Shown here: positions 23,783 to 37,160 of the stretch, piece by piece
Layout: each line of letters opens with the position of its first letter
Position numbering within the stretch: position 1 is the stretch's first letter
Source: Cryptomeria japonica
Lineage: Eukaryota; Streptophyta; Pinopsida; Cupressales; Cupressaceae
Direction: 5' to 3'
Length of the DNA: 64,000 nucleotides
Assembly (NCBI RefSeq): GCF_030272615.1
Contig: NC_081411.1
Span: forward strand, 40,787,140 to 40,851,139
Translations under genes and position numbers: made by a program
The notes under the pieces: generated by a model
What the model was told of the DNA's origin: nothing
Databases searched by the model: none
Seen by the model: only the letters and a program-made list of their open reading frames with translations

Positions 23783-24850
23783 ATGGCATGAAGAGGAACT
23801 AGGAATGGTGGAGCACATGGGAATGCATACCCTACTGTAATGGAGATGTTGTGAGGAATAGTATCCCGGTTAGAAGTTGTGGAGACAGCCCAGAGAAGAG
23901 GCTGACATGTTGAAGATGTGAGTGAAGATGAAGGAGAAGAAGGCCCAACAAAACAAGTGAACCTACCGACAGTTGATCTGGAAGAAGAAAGGTTTTTAAG
24001 GGTTTTGAGTAGGGCGAACACTAAATTTCATTTTACCCCACCAGAATATGATGGGAAGTTAGATTCAAATGAATTGATGGATTGGATCTCGGAGATGGAG
24101 AAGTATTTTGATTTTGAAAATATTGCAAAAGAGAGGAAGGTGAAATATGCTTGTACCCGTTTGAAAGGTCATGCATCTCTTTGGTGGGAGCATTTTCAAG
24201 TTGATAGACAAAGAAGAGGTAAATAAAAGATTAAGACATGGGATATGATGATTGCTAAATTAAAATCAAAGTTTGTCACGATGAATTATCAAGTGGATTT
24301 GTTCCGGAAGTTGCAAAATTTGAGACAGAAGGAATCTAGTGTGAGGGAGTACACAGAAGCATTTTACAAGTTGAACATTAGATCTGGACATGTTGATGAT
24401 GAAGTTGAACAGATTGCAAGATATTTGAATGGATTGCAGATGTCTATACAAGATGAACTCATTATGATCAAATTGGAGAGTGTTGAAGAGGCTTACCGGT
24501 ATGCAATAAAGGCTGAAGAGAAATTGAATAAAAGACATGAGTAGAGACAAAGAGGTAGAGGTGGAAGGTTTACCGAAGGAAGATTTCAAGGAGGAAGAGG
24601 AATCGATATAGATCAGAACAAGGACAAGGAAGTGAGCAAAGAAGGTAATTCATACCAGAAAGATGATAGAAAATTCCATCAGAGGAGAGAACTGGATGGT
24701 TACTGGAATGAGAAATTTGGAAGACAAGATAACAGGACATTTAGAGGAACCTTCTTTAAGTGTGGAGGAGAAGGAAATAATGCATTTGAATGTAAGAAGA
24801 CAAAGGCTACAAAAAGAGCAATAGTGCTGGAAGAAAAACCCACCACATCA
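23783..24850 (+). pseudogene. gag: gag of Ty3/gypsy (Reina/Tekay-like) element
   Basis: The frame starts at 23783 and continues into pol. Stops occur at codon 3, in the first 40 codons and at 24224-24226 and 24542-24544. The gag core (KFHFTPPEYDGKLD, then ASLWWEHFQV, VREYTEAFYKL, VEEAYRYAIKAEEK) is clear. The zinc knuckle is damaged: CFKC-type has become FFKCGGEGNNAFEC, losing the first Cys and the His. The family role is the particle-forming structural protein. Confidence 0.8.
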
Positions 24851-26155
24851 GACAATAAACTAGAAGATGGAGAACTATTGATGATAAGGAGAGCTTTGTG
24901 CAATACTGGAGGAGATGAAGAACCCTTGCAGAGGAAGAACCTGTTCAAGACCAAATATAAGGTATCTGGTAAGTGTTGCAAAGTTGTTATTGATAGTGGT
25001 AGTTCAAATAATATTGTTTCAGAGGAGATGGTCAATAAGTTGAAATTGGAGAAATTGAAACACCCTAAGCCTTATGAGATGGCATGGATTAAGGATGAGC
25101 ATAAGTTGTTAGTAAGTGAACAGTGTTTAGTAAAATAAAAAATTGGGAATTATCATGATGAATTTTTGTGTGATATTATGCCTATGGATATTTGTCATCT
25201 TTTGTTGGGAAGACCTTGGCAGTTTGATAAACATGCAATACATGATGGGAGGAAGAATTCATACACTATTGTGGCCAATGGGATGAAGCAAACCTTGTTA
25301 CCTTTGGAGGAACCTTTGAAGAATGAAGTTTGTAAAAATACCAGAATCTGTTTAATAGATGGAAGGAAATTCATGGATGGACTGAGACATGAGAATGTGT
25401 GTTTTTCTTTAATTCCTGAGAAGACTGAGAGACCATAACCGGAAGGAGAACACCTGATAGAGATAAGAGATTTACTGACAGAATATGAGGACAACATTTT
25501 AGATAATGTACCTGATGGATTGCCACCTGTTAGAAGTATTAGTCATTGCATGGACTTGGTTCCCAGAGCTAGTTTTCCTAACAAAGTTGCACACTGGTTG
25601 ACACCGATAGAGAATGAAGAACCGAATAGACAAGTGCAGGAGCTATTGGAGAAAGTTTTGATTAGAGAAAGTTTGAGCCCTTGTGCAGTACCAACAGTAT
25701 TAGCACCTAAGAAGAATGAAGAATGGAGGATGTGTACTAATTCAAGAGCAATAAACAAGATCACAGTAAAATATTGGTTTCCTTTGCCTAGGATGGATAA
25801 CATAATGGATTGTTTGAGTGGACAAAAATACTTTACAAAGATAGATTTGAAGAGTGGATATCATCAGATCAAGATCTGAGAAGGTGATGAGTGGAAGACA
25901 ACATTTAAGACAAATGGAGGACTATATGAATAGTTGGTGATGCCTTTTGGATTGACTAATGTACTGAGAAATTTCATGAGTCTGATGAATGAGGTATTGA
26001 AGAAATTCTTGGGTAAGTTTGTTATTATGTATTTGGATGACATTCTGATTTTCACTAAGACAAAAGAGGAACATTTGTTGCAGTTAAGACAAGTTTTGCA
26101 GAGGTTGAGAGAAGAGAAGTTGTTGATCAATATCAAGAAGTGCACTTTCATTAAG
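24851..26155 (+). pseudogene. pol: Protease and reverse transcriptase of the same gypsy element, cut after RT palm
   Basis: Same frame as gag throughout. The protease active site VIDSGSSNNIV lies near 24987 and LLLGRPWQFD near 25202. RT motifs follow: SLSPCAVPTVLAPKK, WRMCTNSRAINKIT, KIDLKSGYHQIKI, VMPFGLTN and the catalytic MYLDDILIF (near 26026). Stops occur near 25437, 25878 and 25931. After KKCTFIK (26154) the sequence changes abruptly to X2; the RT thumb, RNase H and integrase are missing. Confidence 0.85.
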
Positions 26156-29100
26156 GCATACCCTAATTTAGAAATGGCATAATCATCTGGTGTAGCAACT
26201 CCATTGGTAGTAGAGATCGCTAAAAAGGCAAGGCCAATGTTTAAGAAACATCCGTTCAAATCAGTCAAAAATGATCTAGAAGGAGCATTTCCTATGTGTC
26301 ATATGGTGTTTTACACAATGAAGACATTAGGACATATATTCATTGTAATGTTGAAGAACTTGGGAATGTAGAGCTGCTATCACTATACACAAAGAATATG
26401 ATGGATAGAATGGGGAATCTAAAGCTCAAATTCAAATCATTACAGGACAAGGGTTTTATCTAGTTTGTTCACTCTCTGGTGTTTGATGAACCTGAATGGG
26501 TTAGGTATGTCTTGAGCTGAATTAATGATGAATTTATATGGCTGGATAGATCTCACAAGATCACGAAGCAATCCATTCAAGCTATAACCTATTTGAGTAC
26601 AACCAGTGAGATCCTTGGTTTGAGAAATGTAAAGAACACAACAATGACAACCGTTATCGAATCCCAACATGATAGTCGGTCGATGACAATAAGTGATATC
26701 ATTAAATATGATGTAAGATTTTCCTCAATGGTGACAAGATACAAGGTGTATTAATCTAGCAGATGGAATTCAGTATCTAATACTGCAATATTTGTAGCTT
26801 ATCAAATGCTCAAGGAGGACAAACGATATGATCTGTGTGGAGTGATTCTTAGTGAGCTAATGAGCAACCTGAAGAAGATAAAACAAGATAAGAAACATGT
26901 TTTTAAGTTTGGTTCTTTGATTGTTTATTTGGCACTTTAATTCTTGAATGAAATCCTTGTAATAGGAAAAGTATAATGGGCTTATGATAAACTGGTGACA
27001 ATCCTAATCAAAGAAGGTTTCCAGGGATTAGGTGATACAATAGCTCAGGAATCTGCTTTGTGGGGTTACTTCAAATCATTTCAGGAAATGATGCAAAGGA
27101 GAGAGATGATCCCAAAAGATATTGTTGAAAAATATAAAGATACAAATTTCTTTATGGTAGACAAAGATCAATGTCACACGGACGTAGTTGAGCCTAGAAC
27201 TATTTGCATCATGCCCATGGGGTATGAGGTAGATGGAAACACACTTGATACATATGCTCAATACCTATTGAGTAAATTGGTAGATGAAAAAGAAGAGAGG
27301 TTCTACTTACAAGGAGAATGATCTAGACCTACATAAGAAATTCATTAAGCCTGCAAGGAAGAGAAAGGTCAGAAAAGAGGTTGAAGAGCTTGCAGAACAA
27401 ATGGCAATATCAAAAGAAGTTGTTCAAAGGGATAGGGAGTAGAATATACTAAAGGAGGAGGACATGGTTAAGCCTAAGAAGACAAAATCAGTCTCTACTC
27501 CTCCCAAGCAATCCAAGCTAAGGTAAGTCCAGTTTGTACCCACCTCCGGTGCTCAAAAGCCCATCCCTCCACCCAAGCCACAAGCCAAATCAACTAGTGG
27601 AGTTGAGAAGAGGAAGAAGGAGAAGCCGCAAAGGGAATATGCTACAACCACAACTGAGGATGTAGAAAGTAAGCTTGATGAAGTGGTGAAAGAGGTGAAG
27701 AAGACATCTACTTATGCAAGGACAGTGAAGAAGCCTCAATCTAGTCGAGCCTAGCCAACCAAGAAACCAAGGACAAAAGTTGAGCCATTCGGTAGAGCTA
27801 GACCAAGAAAGAAAGAAAATTCTGAATTGGATGATGCTTTGAAGTCTAGCAAGGTTGAAGGTACTTATGAAGTTGTGTCCCTAATGACTTTAAATGAAAT
27901 AATTGATGAAATGCTTAAGGAAGGTAACTTGAAGAATGTTCCTGTATATTATTGAAATTGTGATGATAATGATCAGAGGGCAATAGAGGAAGCAGTTATA
28001 CCATATATGAATATTTATAGAAAAACCTTGATAGAGCTATCATCTATGATTCCAAAGGGATTTATAATATTTTGGATGCAAGAAGGCATACATCCAGCTT
28101 AGAGGATGAAAGAATATGTGCTAGTAAATTTATCATCTATAATTTCTAAATCTGAAGTTGATAGACTACTTAAGATTGCTAAGGATAGATTTAGAAGCAA
28201 GAAGAGAGTCAATAAAATCATGCTTGAGAAAATAAAAGAGACTGAAGCAATTTTGGGATAATTTTTGAAAGAGCACGGGTATGATGTAAATCCAGTGAAT
28301 GATGATACTCAACTGGAAGAGCAATCACAAGATACCTCCATTCTGGAAGTGCATGCAACTGCTCCTTATGTGCAGAAAGGTCAAACAACTAAGAAAGCAA
28401 TTCCGATTGAGCAAACCAATGTGCATGCAACAGTTGATGATGATGATCAAAAGGTTGATAAGTCTAGTGAAGCTGAACAAGACCCTTCGGCAATATATGT
28501 TGATTCAGTTAAGGTAGCTGAGGAGATTGGAAAAGTGGATGAAGAAAAGGGAGAGGTTTAAATTGAGAAGAGTGAAAAAGATGCAAAAAAGGAGAAAGGA
28601 GAAGAGAAGGATGATCAGGCTTCGGTGACAATGATAAGAGACACTGTAGTAGACAAAGGAAATTTTTTTATCACAGACTCTAATGATTTTTCTCAAGGGC
28701 CTATTGATCTAAGCTCATTATCTCATATTCAAGCATTGAAGCTAGCAACTCTTGCACAAGCTAAAGCTAGTGAGGACCTACTCAAGTCCCACACCGCAGA
28801 TAAAGAGCTAATAACATTGGCGCCAGATGTGTTGGAGAAAATTTTTGCAATCCTTTAAACCTGATAAAACTGATACTCTCTCTGGTAAGCTTGGAAGTAT
28901 GTTGAATGCCATAGAATCTCAATTTGTTTCTTTGGAGAAGGTATCAGATGTTAGAGTTTTGAGTCAGTTTAATGCTATGAGACTGAAAACATTTTTGAAG
29001 ATGATTAAGGGAGATAGGGTAAGTTTAATAACTACTATGAAAAGTATACAAGATGCATTAGATGAAGGCAGCCACATATACAAGTCATTTCTAATTTTTC

Positions 29101-29510
29101 CTAAGTTTACCATTGACATTGACAAGAAAATAAAAGAGTGTGAAGGCCAGCTATCTAGCATATCTCGATCATATACACCCCAATCAGTCTCGGCTAGCAA
29201 TTTTGAAGGTCAAGTTATGAGTATATTGGATAGGATTAAGAGTTTAAACCAAGGAAAGGATAGAATTTTGTGTAGAGTGGGAGAAGTAAGAAGTCTTTTC
29301 ACTCCCTAGATAGATTCACTAATGAGCAGTATGCAAGATGCAAAGGATGCTCTGAACAAGAGTGTTTCAATAGATAGAAGAGGAGTAGAGATGCATGCCT
29401 ATCTTTTCAGTGGGAAGATCAATATTTTGGAGATTTTGAGTAAGGCTTGGGATAACCACCTGCTGTCCCTAAAGATAATTTTTGCAGATATTTTCAAGTT
29501 TTTGTAAGCA
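26156..29510 (+). pseudogene. X2: long ORF of unknown family before LTR B0
   Basis: After the RT break a new coding trace runs about 1,100 codons with a frameshift near 26368, one near 27320, one near 28850, and about a dozen stops. The N-terminal part (MFKKHPFKSVK, then GNLKLKFKSLQDKGFI, WVRYVLS, AIFVAYQMLKEDKRYDLC, VFKFGSLIVYLA) looks like one helical domain. IMPMGYEVDGNTLDTYA follows near 27200. Then come Lys/Arg-rich, nuclear-localisation-like stretches (RKRKVRKE near 27360; RARPRKKE near 27800), an acidic linker and a helical C-terminus (SGKLGSMLNAIESQFVSLEK). No enzyme motif is recognised. Its position, about 210 bases before a PPT and LTR, is the place of env-like or other extra ORFs. 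Confidence 0.6.
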
Positions 29511-29709
29511 ACTATATATAATCCTGTATATAGATTTTGGCAGATTCTTGTCTTTAGCATTATTGTCAAAGGGAGAGACCGAATTGAAAAATGGTGCAAA
29601 TCTTCAGGGGGAGCTTGTTGATATGGTCGAGTCTTGAAGATTTTTCAAGTTTTGAAGTTTTGCAGCTTTGAGTGTATAGTTCACTTTTCACAGTGTTGCC
29701 ATAAATTCC

Positions 29710-29720
29710 AAAGGGGGAGA
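29710..29720 (+). other. Polypurine tract before LTR B0
   Basis: AAAGGGGGAGA follows GTTGCCATAAATTCC, the same context as in both copia elements of this window (45882 on +, 55949-55962 on -). Confidence 0.8.
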
Positions 29721-29721
29721 T

Positions 29722-30860
29722 TATTGGCAAGAGATATTGTTCCGATGAAGATTGATGCATGATAAATACTTAGGAGTTATCATTGATGGCAACTCAGTTT
29801 AGAAATCATATCCGGTGTACATAGATTTGATTTACCAGAAGTCATATTGTCATGAGGCATAAGTCTGGAATGTGGAATACAGTAATCGGTAGAGCATGAG
29901 TACAGTGTGTATATCTTTATTTTGGTTGCATAACTTCGGTTGTGGTGATAGAGATAGATGATTCAAGGTTTAAGGTAACTTATTCTTTGATCATGATATT
30001 TAGTGTTGATTTATGAGTGAGATTGAAGGTTTGATATCCAATAATTCAGGTAGAATTGAGCTATTTTGGTGTAATGTGTGATGCATAATCCTTGGGATGA
30101 TTTTGGTGATTGGTTTCAAGTTAGAGGATATTGGGCCGACTTGTGTGAAGCTTGTTATCATTTTGGTTGGGTCCGCATATGGATTTGTGGGCGGATTGAG
30201 CCGACTTGGTGATACACATTTCATGTTGCGTGTTATGTGGTTTTTGGAAGTTGACATGGGAATTGATTTGTTTTGTTGATGTGGATATATAAGATCAATT
30301 TGGTTGAGAATTTTGAATGATGAGATGAGTGTGAGAATTCTGTATGAACGAATGTGCGAAGTTTTGTGAATGCGATTGAAGGTTTTAGTGCTTCGACATA
30401 TGACAACAGTAGAATAGAGCAGAGAGACAAAATAGTTGCAAAAGTCAAATTAAGCCTAACCGGAATTTCTATTTGGCATTAGTAGATGTTATTATTTAGT
30501 TCATTCATTATTGAAATCATTTGTAATCAATTGTAGGATAGTGAGTTCTCCGAGTTGTAGTCCTTTTATGTATTTGAGAAGTGAGCTCTAGGTAGTAAGC
30601 TTGAATGCAAGTTCATTCCTCTTTTTGTAATATTATCATACTCCTGATCAAAGTATAATAATATTGTGGGTTCAAATCCCACCATGGTTTTTCCCTTTCT
30701 GGGTTTCCATGTAAAAATTCTTGTGTTATGGTTGATTGGTTTATGTTTCTACACTTTACTTTCATTCTTATGCATCTGATGGTTAAAGAATTAGTGTAAT
30801 AAGTTTGTAAATAGTAGCACACTGGTTCACCCCCCCTCTCAGTGTTCATTGATTCCAAGA
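29722..30860 (+). mobile_element. LTR B0 (1,139 bp), 3' LTR of the X2-bearing element
   Basis: It begins TATTGGCAAG (TGTTGGC in B1/B2) after the PPT and ends TTCCAAGA (TTCCAACA in B1). It aligns over its whole length with the minus-strand copies B1 and B2. Near the 3' end are the T-arm-like hairpin (30666 on) and the TTCACCCCCCCTCTCAG block. The 5' partner LTR is not in the window. Confidence 0.8.
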
Positions 30861-31560
30861 GATCCCTCCAAAACAACTTAATTACAATGCCCACACCATA
30901 CAAATCTCAACTCCTACCATTTAATCACTTGCACTAAAAAGAATAAATTGGTAGACAAGTTTATAACATAAAACCTCCCTTAGGTCATAAATAGAGAACT
31001 TGAAAGGAAGTTTAGTGTAGAAAGATGCTTCCATTGCTAATAAAATAGGAGAGTGAATGCAAAAAAATCTTACAAACCCTTAAACAATTACAAATTAGAT
31101 GCACATATAAATTTTAGATTTAAACAAATAAAAGCATAGCATCATTTTTTAGGTGGGAAAACCCTTTCAAGAAAAAAACCACATTCTAAAATAAAGAGCT
31201 CTATAGTATTACAACAACAAAGAGTTACGATACAAAGTACATAGACAATTATCTTCAAAAGTAGTTACAACAACAAAGAATTTTGGAGCAATTTTGGTAG
31301 CATAACGACGTCTCAAAAAATAATCAACCTATCTCATAAAATGAACTAAGGCACCAAAATATTTATAGAGCTCAACATGAAGAGGTAGGCACCCATGGTT
31401 TCAAAAACCTTTTTCCACACCTAAGAGGTAAGTGGTCTCAAAATAACGACTTAACATTGTAATGTCTACTAAAATACCCTAGAGAAATATAACCATCTAA
31501 CATACATATACAGATAAAAATAATTAACATCATTGATATATCATAACAATATCAATATCA
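30861..31560. other. Unassigned AT-rich flank
   Basis: No coding trace. It is the left flank of solo LTR C; 31556-31560 (TATCA) is its target-site duplication. Confidence 0.5.
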
Positions 31561-33181
31561 TGATAACTCAATGATGAACCACTAGTACCAAACCGGTATT
31601 GAGAGGGGGGGTGAATCAGTACAAACACAAATACAGTCCAAAACCAATTTGACAACAAATACTCCTAATGACTGGCAAACAGAAATACCTTTTCAACACA
31701 GACTGCAACCGGTAAAGCCAAGAGTGTCTAAAACAAGCATTGACTGGTTGAACACTTAGCTTTTCATTTAACTCAAAACAACACTACCATTTCACCCTCA
31801 TGCATGAACAGGTAAACTATCCTCTAATCATCACAATAGTTAGTTCAATATGCTTTATAGACAGGCATGAAACACATAACCAACATATGCTCAACAGGCA
31901 GTAACAAAGCATCACAAGATAAAAGCATCACACATAACACACATATTTTTCATGTGGAAACCCATCTGGGAAAAACCACGGTGGGGATGAATACCCACAA
32001 GTTGCTTTTGAACTCTTTTGAAGTCCGCTTTGTTAGGAGCCTTGTCCAGTTAAAGACATTACAATAGGTTCTGCTAGCAATCGATCCTGTTAGGGATCAC
32101 CTGATTAAGGGATAGCAATAATACCCAGTTAAGGGTTAAACCTGGTAGGGTCACCTTGTTAGAGGATTTCAAGAACTTAATAGCTAAAGGATCTCCAGAG
32201 CTCTATAGCTTCTCAGAACTCATTAACCTCGAGTTACCCAGTTAAGGGATTTGAATCAAGCCTATTAAGACCACCCTGTTAGGGGATTTTGTATCAAACC
32301 AGTTAAGGCTACCCTGTTAGGGGATTTTACAACTGTTGAAGTGGTTAGAGATCAACAGGAATTACAATGATCTGTTAACAACACTCAATGCAAATGTAGA
32401 TCCATTTAGGCTCCTCTTCTCCTTCTGCACATTCACTTTGCAGGTACCTCTTCTCTCCTTTGGTCTGACAAGAATCACATATCACTTCCCTTGGATAAAC
32501 ATTCACAACTTTTGCCAACAACCTTAGAAAGAAACACAACATCGACCTTATAGGAAATAGATAGGTCGGTAGCAAAAACCCTAAACCCTAAACCTGTTAG
32601 GTTAAGCAGTTCAGGTAGTTCAATCCCGACCATTGAATCATACTGCATTAAATGCAACAGTCTTGAATCGATCTCAAGACATTCTCCATCATCTATTATC
32701 CACCGATTTCATGGCGGCTGATAACCCATCACGCGTTATCACCATTTGACAAACTTCGCACATCCCCAAGGTAGATAGGAATAGTCTTCTATATGCAAGA
32801 TCCTTCACGTGCACAGAGCTTACATGGCAACATGATCTGTCCTCCATTATACTGCTAACTCATAACATGAAGATCACCGATTGAGTCACACAAACTTGAG
32901 GTACTCCAACTGGAAATCCTGAAGTGGAAGCTACCTACCAACTGGTAGTCATACAATGCTTCCATGTGTCGGTTCCCATAACTACATGTCGGTTCACCTC
33001 GACATGCCGGTTCACCCTGAACAAATATACTACTTCACTTTGGCATATAAATCGGTTCATACATATGCCAGTTCCCCCTTCTCACATATCACATATGCCG
33101 GTTCACTTCATAACACATATTGACATCAATGACAACATATAATGTCATTATGTCTTTATGCCGGTTCATATAATGCCAACA
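31561..33181 (-). mobile_element. Solo LTR C (1,621 bp) with TSD
   Basis: On the minus strand it starts TGTTGGC (33181 side) and ends GTTATCA (31561 side). TATCA occurs directly outside both ends (31556-31560, 33182-33186). There is no internal region, PPT or PBS, so it is a solo LTR formed by recombination. It carries the T-arm-like hairpin (about 31950-32001), repeated CCCTGTTAGGGGATTT-type units (32080-32340) and about seven copies of TGCCGGTTCA-like motifs (32960-33175). Confidence 0.75.
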
Positions 33182-33300
33182 TATCACAGCCTCATAAGCA
33201 ACATGTACTCACAAAGCATCCACATAATCCACAAATATCAATATCACAACCTCATAGGCAACATGTAATCACAAAGCATCCACATAATCCACAAATATCA
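33181..33300. repeat. 60-base tandem duplication
   Basis: Two copies (33181-33240, 33241-33300) differ at only a few positions. Both contain ACAAAGCATCCACATAATCC. Confidence 0.9.
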
Positions 33301-33519
33301 ATATATCAAAGGAGCCCAATTCATAGAAAGGTATCAATCTTCTTGGTTAACTCATGCTAATACAAATAACCAATCATAATCAATAATGTAGTCCTGGATC
33401 ACCTCAACACATGTGAACAACTCAGATGCAACCTCTGGACTATCGAAAATACCAAATTGAAAAGTCATAAATGACCCATAAAGCCAAAAACTAACAAATA
33501 AGACCAAGTAAGAAGTCTA

Positions 33520-33915
33520 GCGCTTCCACTCACCAAAGTAGCACCTTCACTATAAGATTCAACGCCTTTGTACACCAAATTAGTGCATCCACTAGGCTCT
33601 GCAATGCATTTGACTATCAATATAGTGCATATGATGGACATAGCAAAGCATACAACATTTTCTATATCACATGCACAACCTAAAGTAGTGAATTCAAATA
33701 TTATGATAGTGCATATACATAGACTACTAGCACTTATGTTAAGTAGTTTAGCGCTTATGAAAGGTAAAACAATACTTACAAACCATAGTGTAGTGCTTTC
33801 ATCCATTTCTGTAGCACCTTTAAAACACGCTATAGCACATTGAACATATAGTGTAGTGCATTTGTGACACTGTGTAGCGCTTTTAATAGAAACAATGCAT
33901 TTGTAATGGAGTTTA
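33520..33915. repeat. Degenerate TAGTGCATTT / TAGCGCTTT array
   Basis: About a dozen imperfect units with TAGTGCAT, TAGCGCTT or TAGCACCTT recur at 20-40 base spacing. Their reverse complement (AATGCACTA, AAGCGCTA) is like the array at 1-300. Confidence 0.55.
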
Positions 33916-35869
33916 GCACATTTTCTCCAGAACTTAGAAAATAAAAGATGAAAGTCATGATATCACTTAGGAAAAAAAATGAAAGGATACAAAACAAAAC
34001 TCAATTCATGCCAACGACGCCAATATCAATAATGTAAGCCAAGGAACAATAGTGGCAAAATAATCTAAGGCAAGGCATATCGCGAGCATCATGATATGTC
34101 TTAGATAACAACATCCAAAACAAAAGATGGATGCGAAAGACCAATACGACAACCAAAGACAATGAGGCTCCAAAAATTAATAATCCATAGCCTAAGACAC
34201 AATGTGCATCACTTATAGGGAGAAACTCAAAGCAAAAATAATACGTATACAAAACTTATGAAAATAATAGACACAACTATAGAGAGCCATAAATGACATC
34301 ACACATAGAATAATAACAGGAATACTATAACCCCCTCATGAAATATTTATCAATCTATATTATAAGTCTTACTGCAATTTCAATATTCTAGCCCTGCAAA
34401 CAATCTTTCTCACAGTCACAGAGCAAACAATCTTTTTTCAAAATCAAATACAAAAGGGAAGATCCTCCGACCTGGAATATAGTAGTTATGGAAGGACAAC
34501 AATCTAAAGAAGCGCAATCCCAACCAAAATCCAACCATGCCAAGCTCCAAAAACAAAATCTCTAATCACCGAAAAATTCCTGAGAAGCCCAACACCCTGC
34601 AAAGCTCAGGAAGCTCGATAAATAGAATTCATTCAAAAACCATAGAATAAGTCGCCCAGTCAAAATAATTAGAAATATAATATTTCATACCAACCCCTAC
34701 TCAAATTCGAGGCATAAAATATTAAAATAATATTATTTAAACTTACCAAGCTTAGAGCCAATAGTAAAATAGGTAGGTAGAATAAACCATTAATTAATAA
34801 CCCAAAGGGGTAGAAAGGGAAATAATAATATAAACAATCAATTAATTAAATAAACCAAGGCGCACTAAAATATGAAGGCCCGATTAAATAATTAACCATA
34901 GAACTCAAACAAATATTAAAGTCGTGACTATATAAATAAATAACAAATCTCAAAAGGCTCAAATAATAAATAATCCTTAATAATTAACAATAATATAAAA
35001 TTATTAATTAAATATAAATCCAAAAGATATACAGTAATGAATAGTAAATCCCAAATAATAATCTCTCATTAATATTAAATATTAATGCCATCCAATAAAT
35101 TAACTTAACATTAATAAACTATTTAAACCAATTGATTAATTAAATATTTAATCAACCAATAACTACAACTCCTCAAGACAACCCAACATAGGGTAACATA
35201 AAATACCACAAGACAACTCTAACCACTCTATAAAGACTAATAGGACACCAACTTAAACCTAGAATGTAGAATGGGATCTCATTTCACCTTTGATCAACTT
35301 GTCATTGGGATGAAGACATGATCAGACTTGTGAAGCTAGGTGGAGTCGATGCCTAGTACCTACAAACCTATCATCACCAATACATGTATGACAATATATA
35401 TAATAACATATATCATAAAATAAACAGATAAATGGAAGGGAATTGCAACATCATATCATGCTCATGAATGAGTGGCATGACATCATCCCTAGCACAATCA
35501 TAGTAGAAGATAGCCACGACAACCAAACACTATCACAATCATCATATCAATTATAGCCATGAAGTGAGGTTATCACATAGTATGATATCATCAAATCACC
35601 ATAACAAATATAAACCCCACATAAATAAGAGTCCATCATAATGATCCATAAATATCATCATCCGTATGAGACCATAATGTCAAGTATTCTATGATATGTC
35701 TATCATCAGTAATGAACTATCCAAATCAAAGAAATTCATAATCATATATCAAAAGAATCATCAAATAGTCTAAGCTATATCAATATAGTCTATCGATGCA
35801 CAAAAAGGAAAGATGAATCAAGGAGGGGCACTAAATCCTCTCCCCTTGTCTTGGGCTTACTCCTGGAAG
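33916..35869. other. AT-rich stretch, probably 3' LTR and flank of the minus-strand chromovirus
   Basis: It contains AATTAATTAAATA-rich sequence at 34640-35160. On the minus strand CAAGGGGAGAGGATT followed by TAGTGCCCCTCC (about 35855-35830) could be a PPT and LTR start just after the integrase end. No second LTR confirms it. Confidence 0.35.
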
Positions 35870-37160
35870 CCTGAAAATAAGTAGGGAAATAACTCTCTCA
35901 TCCGTGCTTTATCCTACCTAGTCGCCAAAGAATCATCATTCGGGTCCCATTAGACTCTTACCTGCTCTATATCATGACCCCTGAGGATCATCCCTCAATG
36001 TTGTAGAATGCGCATGAGCTCCAAAGAAAGTTGGTCATTCTCTACATGCAATTCATTCCAATCCAAAACGTGGGTCACATTAGAAACATGCAACCTCAAA
36101 ACTGATAAATGAAACACATCATGGATGTGAGACAAGCTAGGTGACAAGGCAAGGTGATAAGCCACAAGACTAATCCTTTCCAAAATCTCAAAAGGTCCAA
36201 CAAAATGAGGTGCCAACTTAGAGCCTTTCCCATAATGGATAGGACTCTTTCATGGATGAACCCTCAAAAACACCTTTTCACCCATTGAAAACTATTGATC
36301 CACATGATGAGAATTCATAAACTTATTCGATCTATCTTGTGAGGCTAACAAATCCTTACAAATATGAGTCACTTGTTGCTCCATATCCTGCAACATCTTT
36401 GAACCAAGAAGCACTCTATCCTCCAAATGATCCTGTCAAAGTCATACGACATGGTTGTCCATACAAAGCCTTAAAAGGAGACATACCAATTGAACTGTGA
36501 TAGCCATTATTATAGGCAAACTCCACCAAATAGAGATAATCCTCCCATTGAGTCTACTAATCCATAACATACATTCGTAGAATATCCTCTAAAACTTGAT
36601 TAACTCTCTCTTCCTGACCATCTGTCTCAAGATGATATGTTGAACTAAAGTTCAACTGAGCACCTAAATCATGTTGAAGAGTGGTCCACAATGTTGAATT
36701 GAACATTGGATCATGATTTGATATAATCCAATGAGGAACACTATGCAGTCTCACTATATCCTCCATGAAAATTCATGCTACTATCACTGCTCTATAGGAA
36801 GATCTAATTTGAGAGAAGTGTGCCACTTTAGTCAACCTATCAATAGTGACCATGATGACATCATGACGACGAGAAGACATGGGCAATCCAATAATAAAAT
36901 CTATTGATATGATATCCCATTTCCAAACAAAATCTAGGTTCAACTACAACAAACCTGCTAGATGTTGATGCTCTTCCTTCACACGTTAACACTTCTAGTA
37001 GCAAGACACAAAATTCACTATATCTTGCCTTATACCTCCCCAATGATACAACTAACATAGATCTGTGTGCATCTTCTTAACACTTGGGTGTGCTGATTAA
37101 GGTGCACGATGTGGCTTTGACAACATCAAAGCATGAAGCCCATTTGAAGGTGGAACATTG
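35870..37160 (-). pseudogene. Integrase with chromodomain-type tail, Del/Tekay-like gypsy
   Basis: Minus-strand pieces in order: HHCC-type zinc finger remnant (about 37000-37150), WDIISIDFIIGLP and HDVIMVTIDRLTKVAHF of the catalytic core (about 36830-36930), SNHDPMFNS with YHLETDGQEERVNQ (36560-36766), then APHFVGPFEILERI and HDVFHLSVLRLHV (35995-36216), ending in a chromodomain-like WDPNDDSLATREDKARM-type stretch (about 35880; the E is a stop in this copy). Several stops and shifts break it. The family role is insertion of cDNA, with the chromodomain guiding target choice. Confidence 0.8.

Noticed and set aside
30666-30684. tRNA gene suggested by the T-arm and box-B-like sequence
   Set aside because: No acceptor stem, D-arm or anticodon arm upstream. 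The hairpin recurs in several LTRs and is treated as an LTR feature.
33142-33360. Plus-strand ORF with repeated peptide (HKQHV...ISQPH)
   Set aside because: The repeat peptide comes from the 60-base tandem duplication. No family resemblance.
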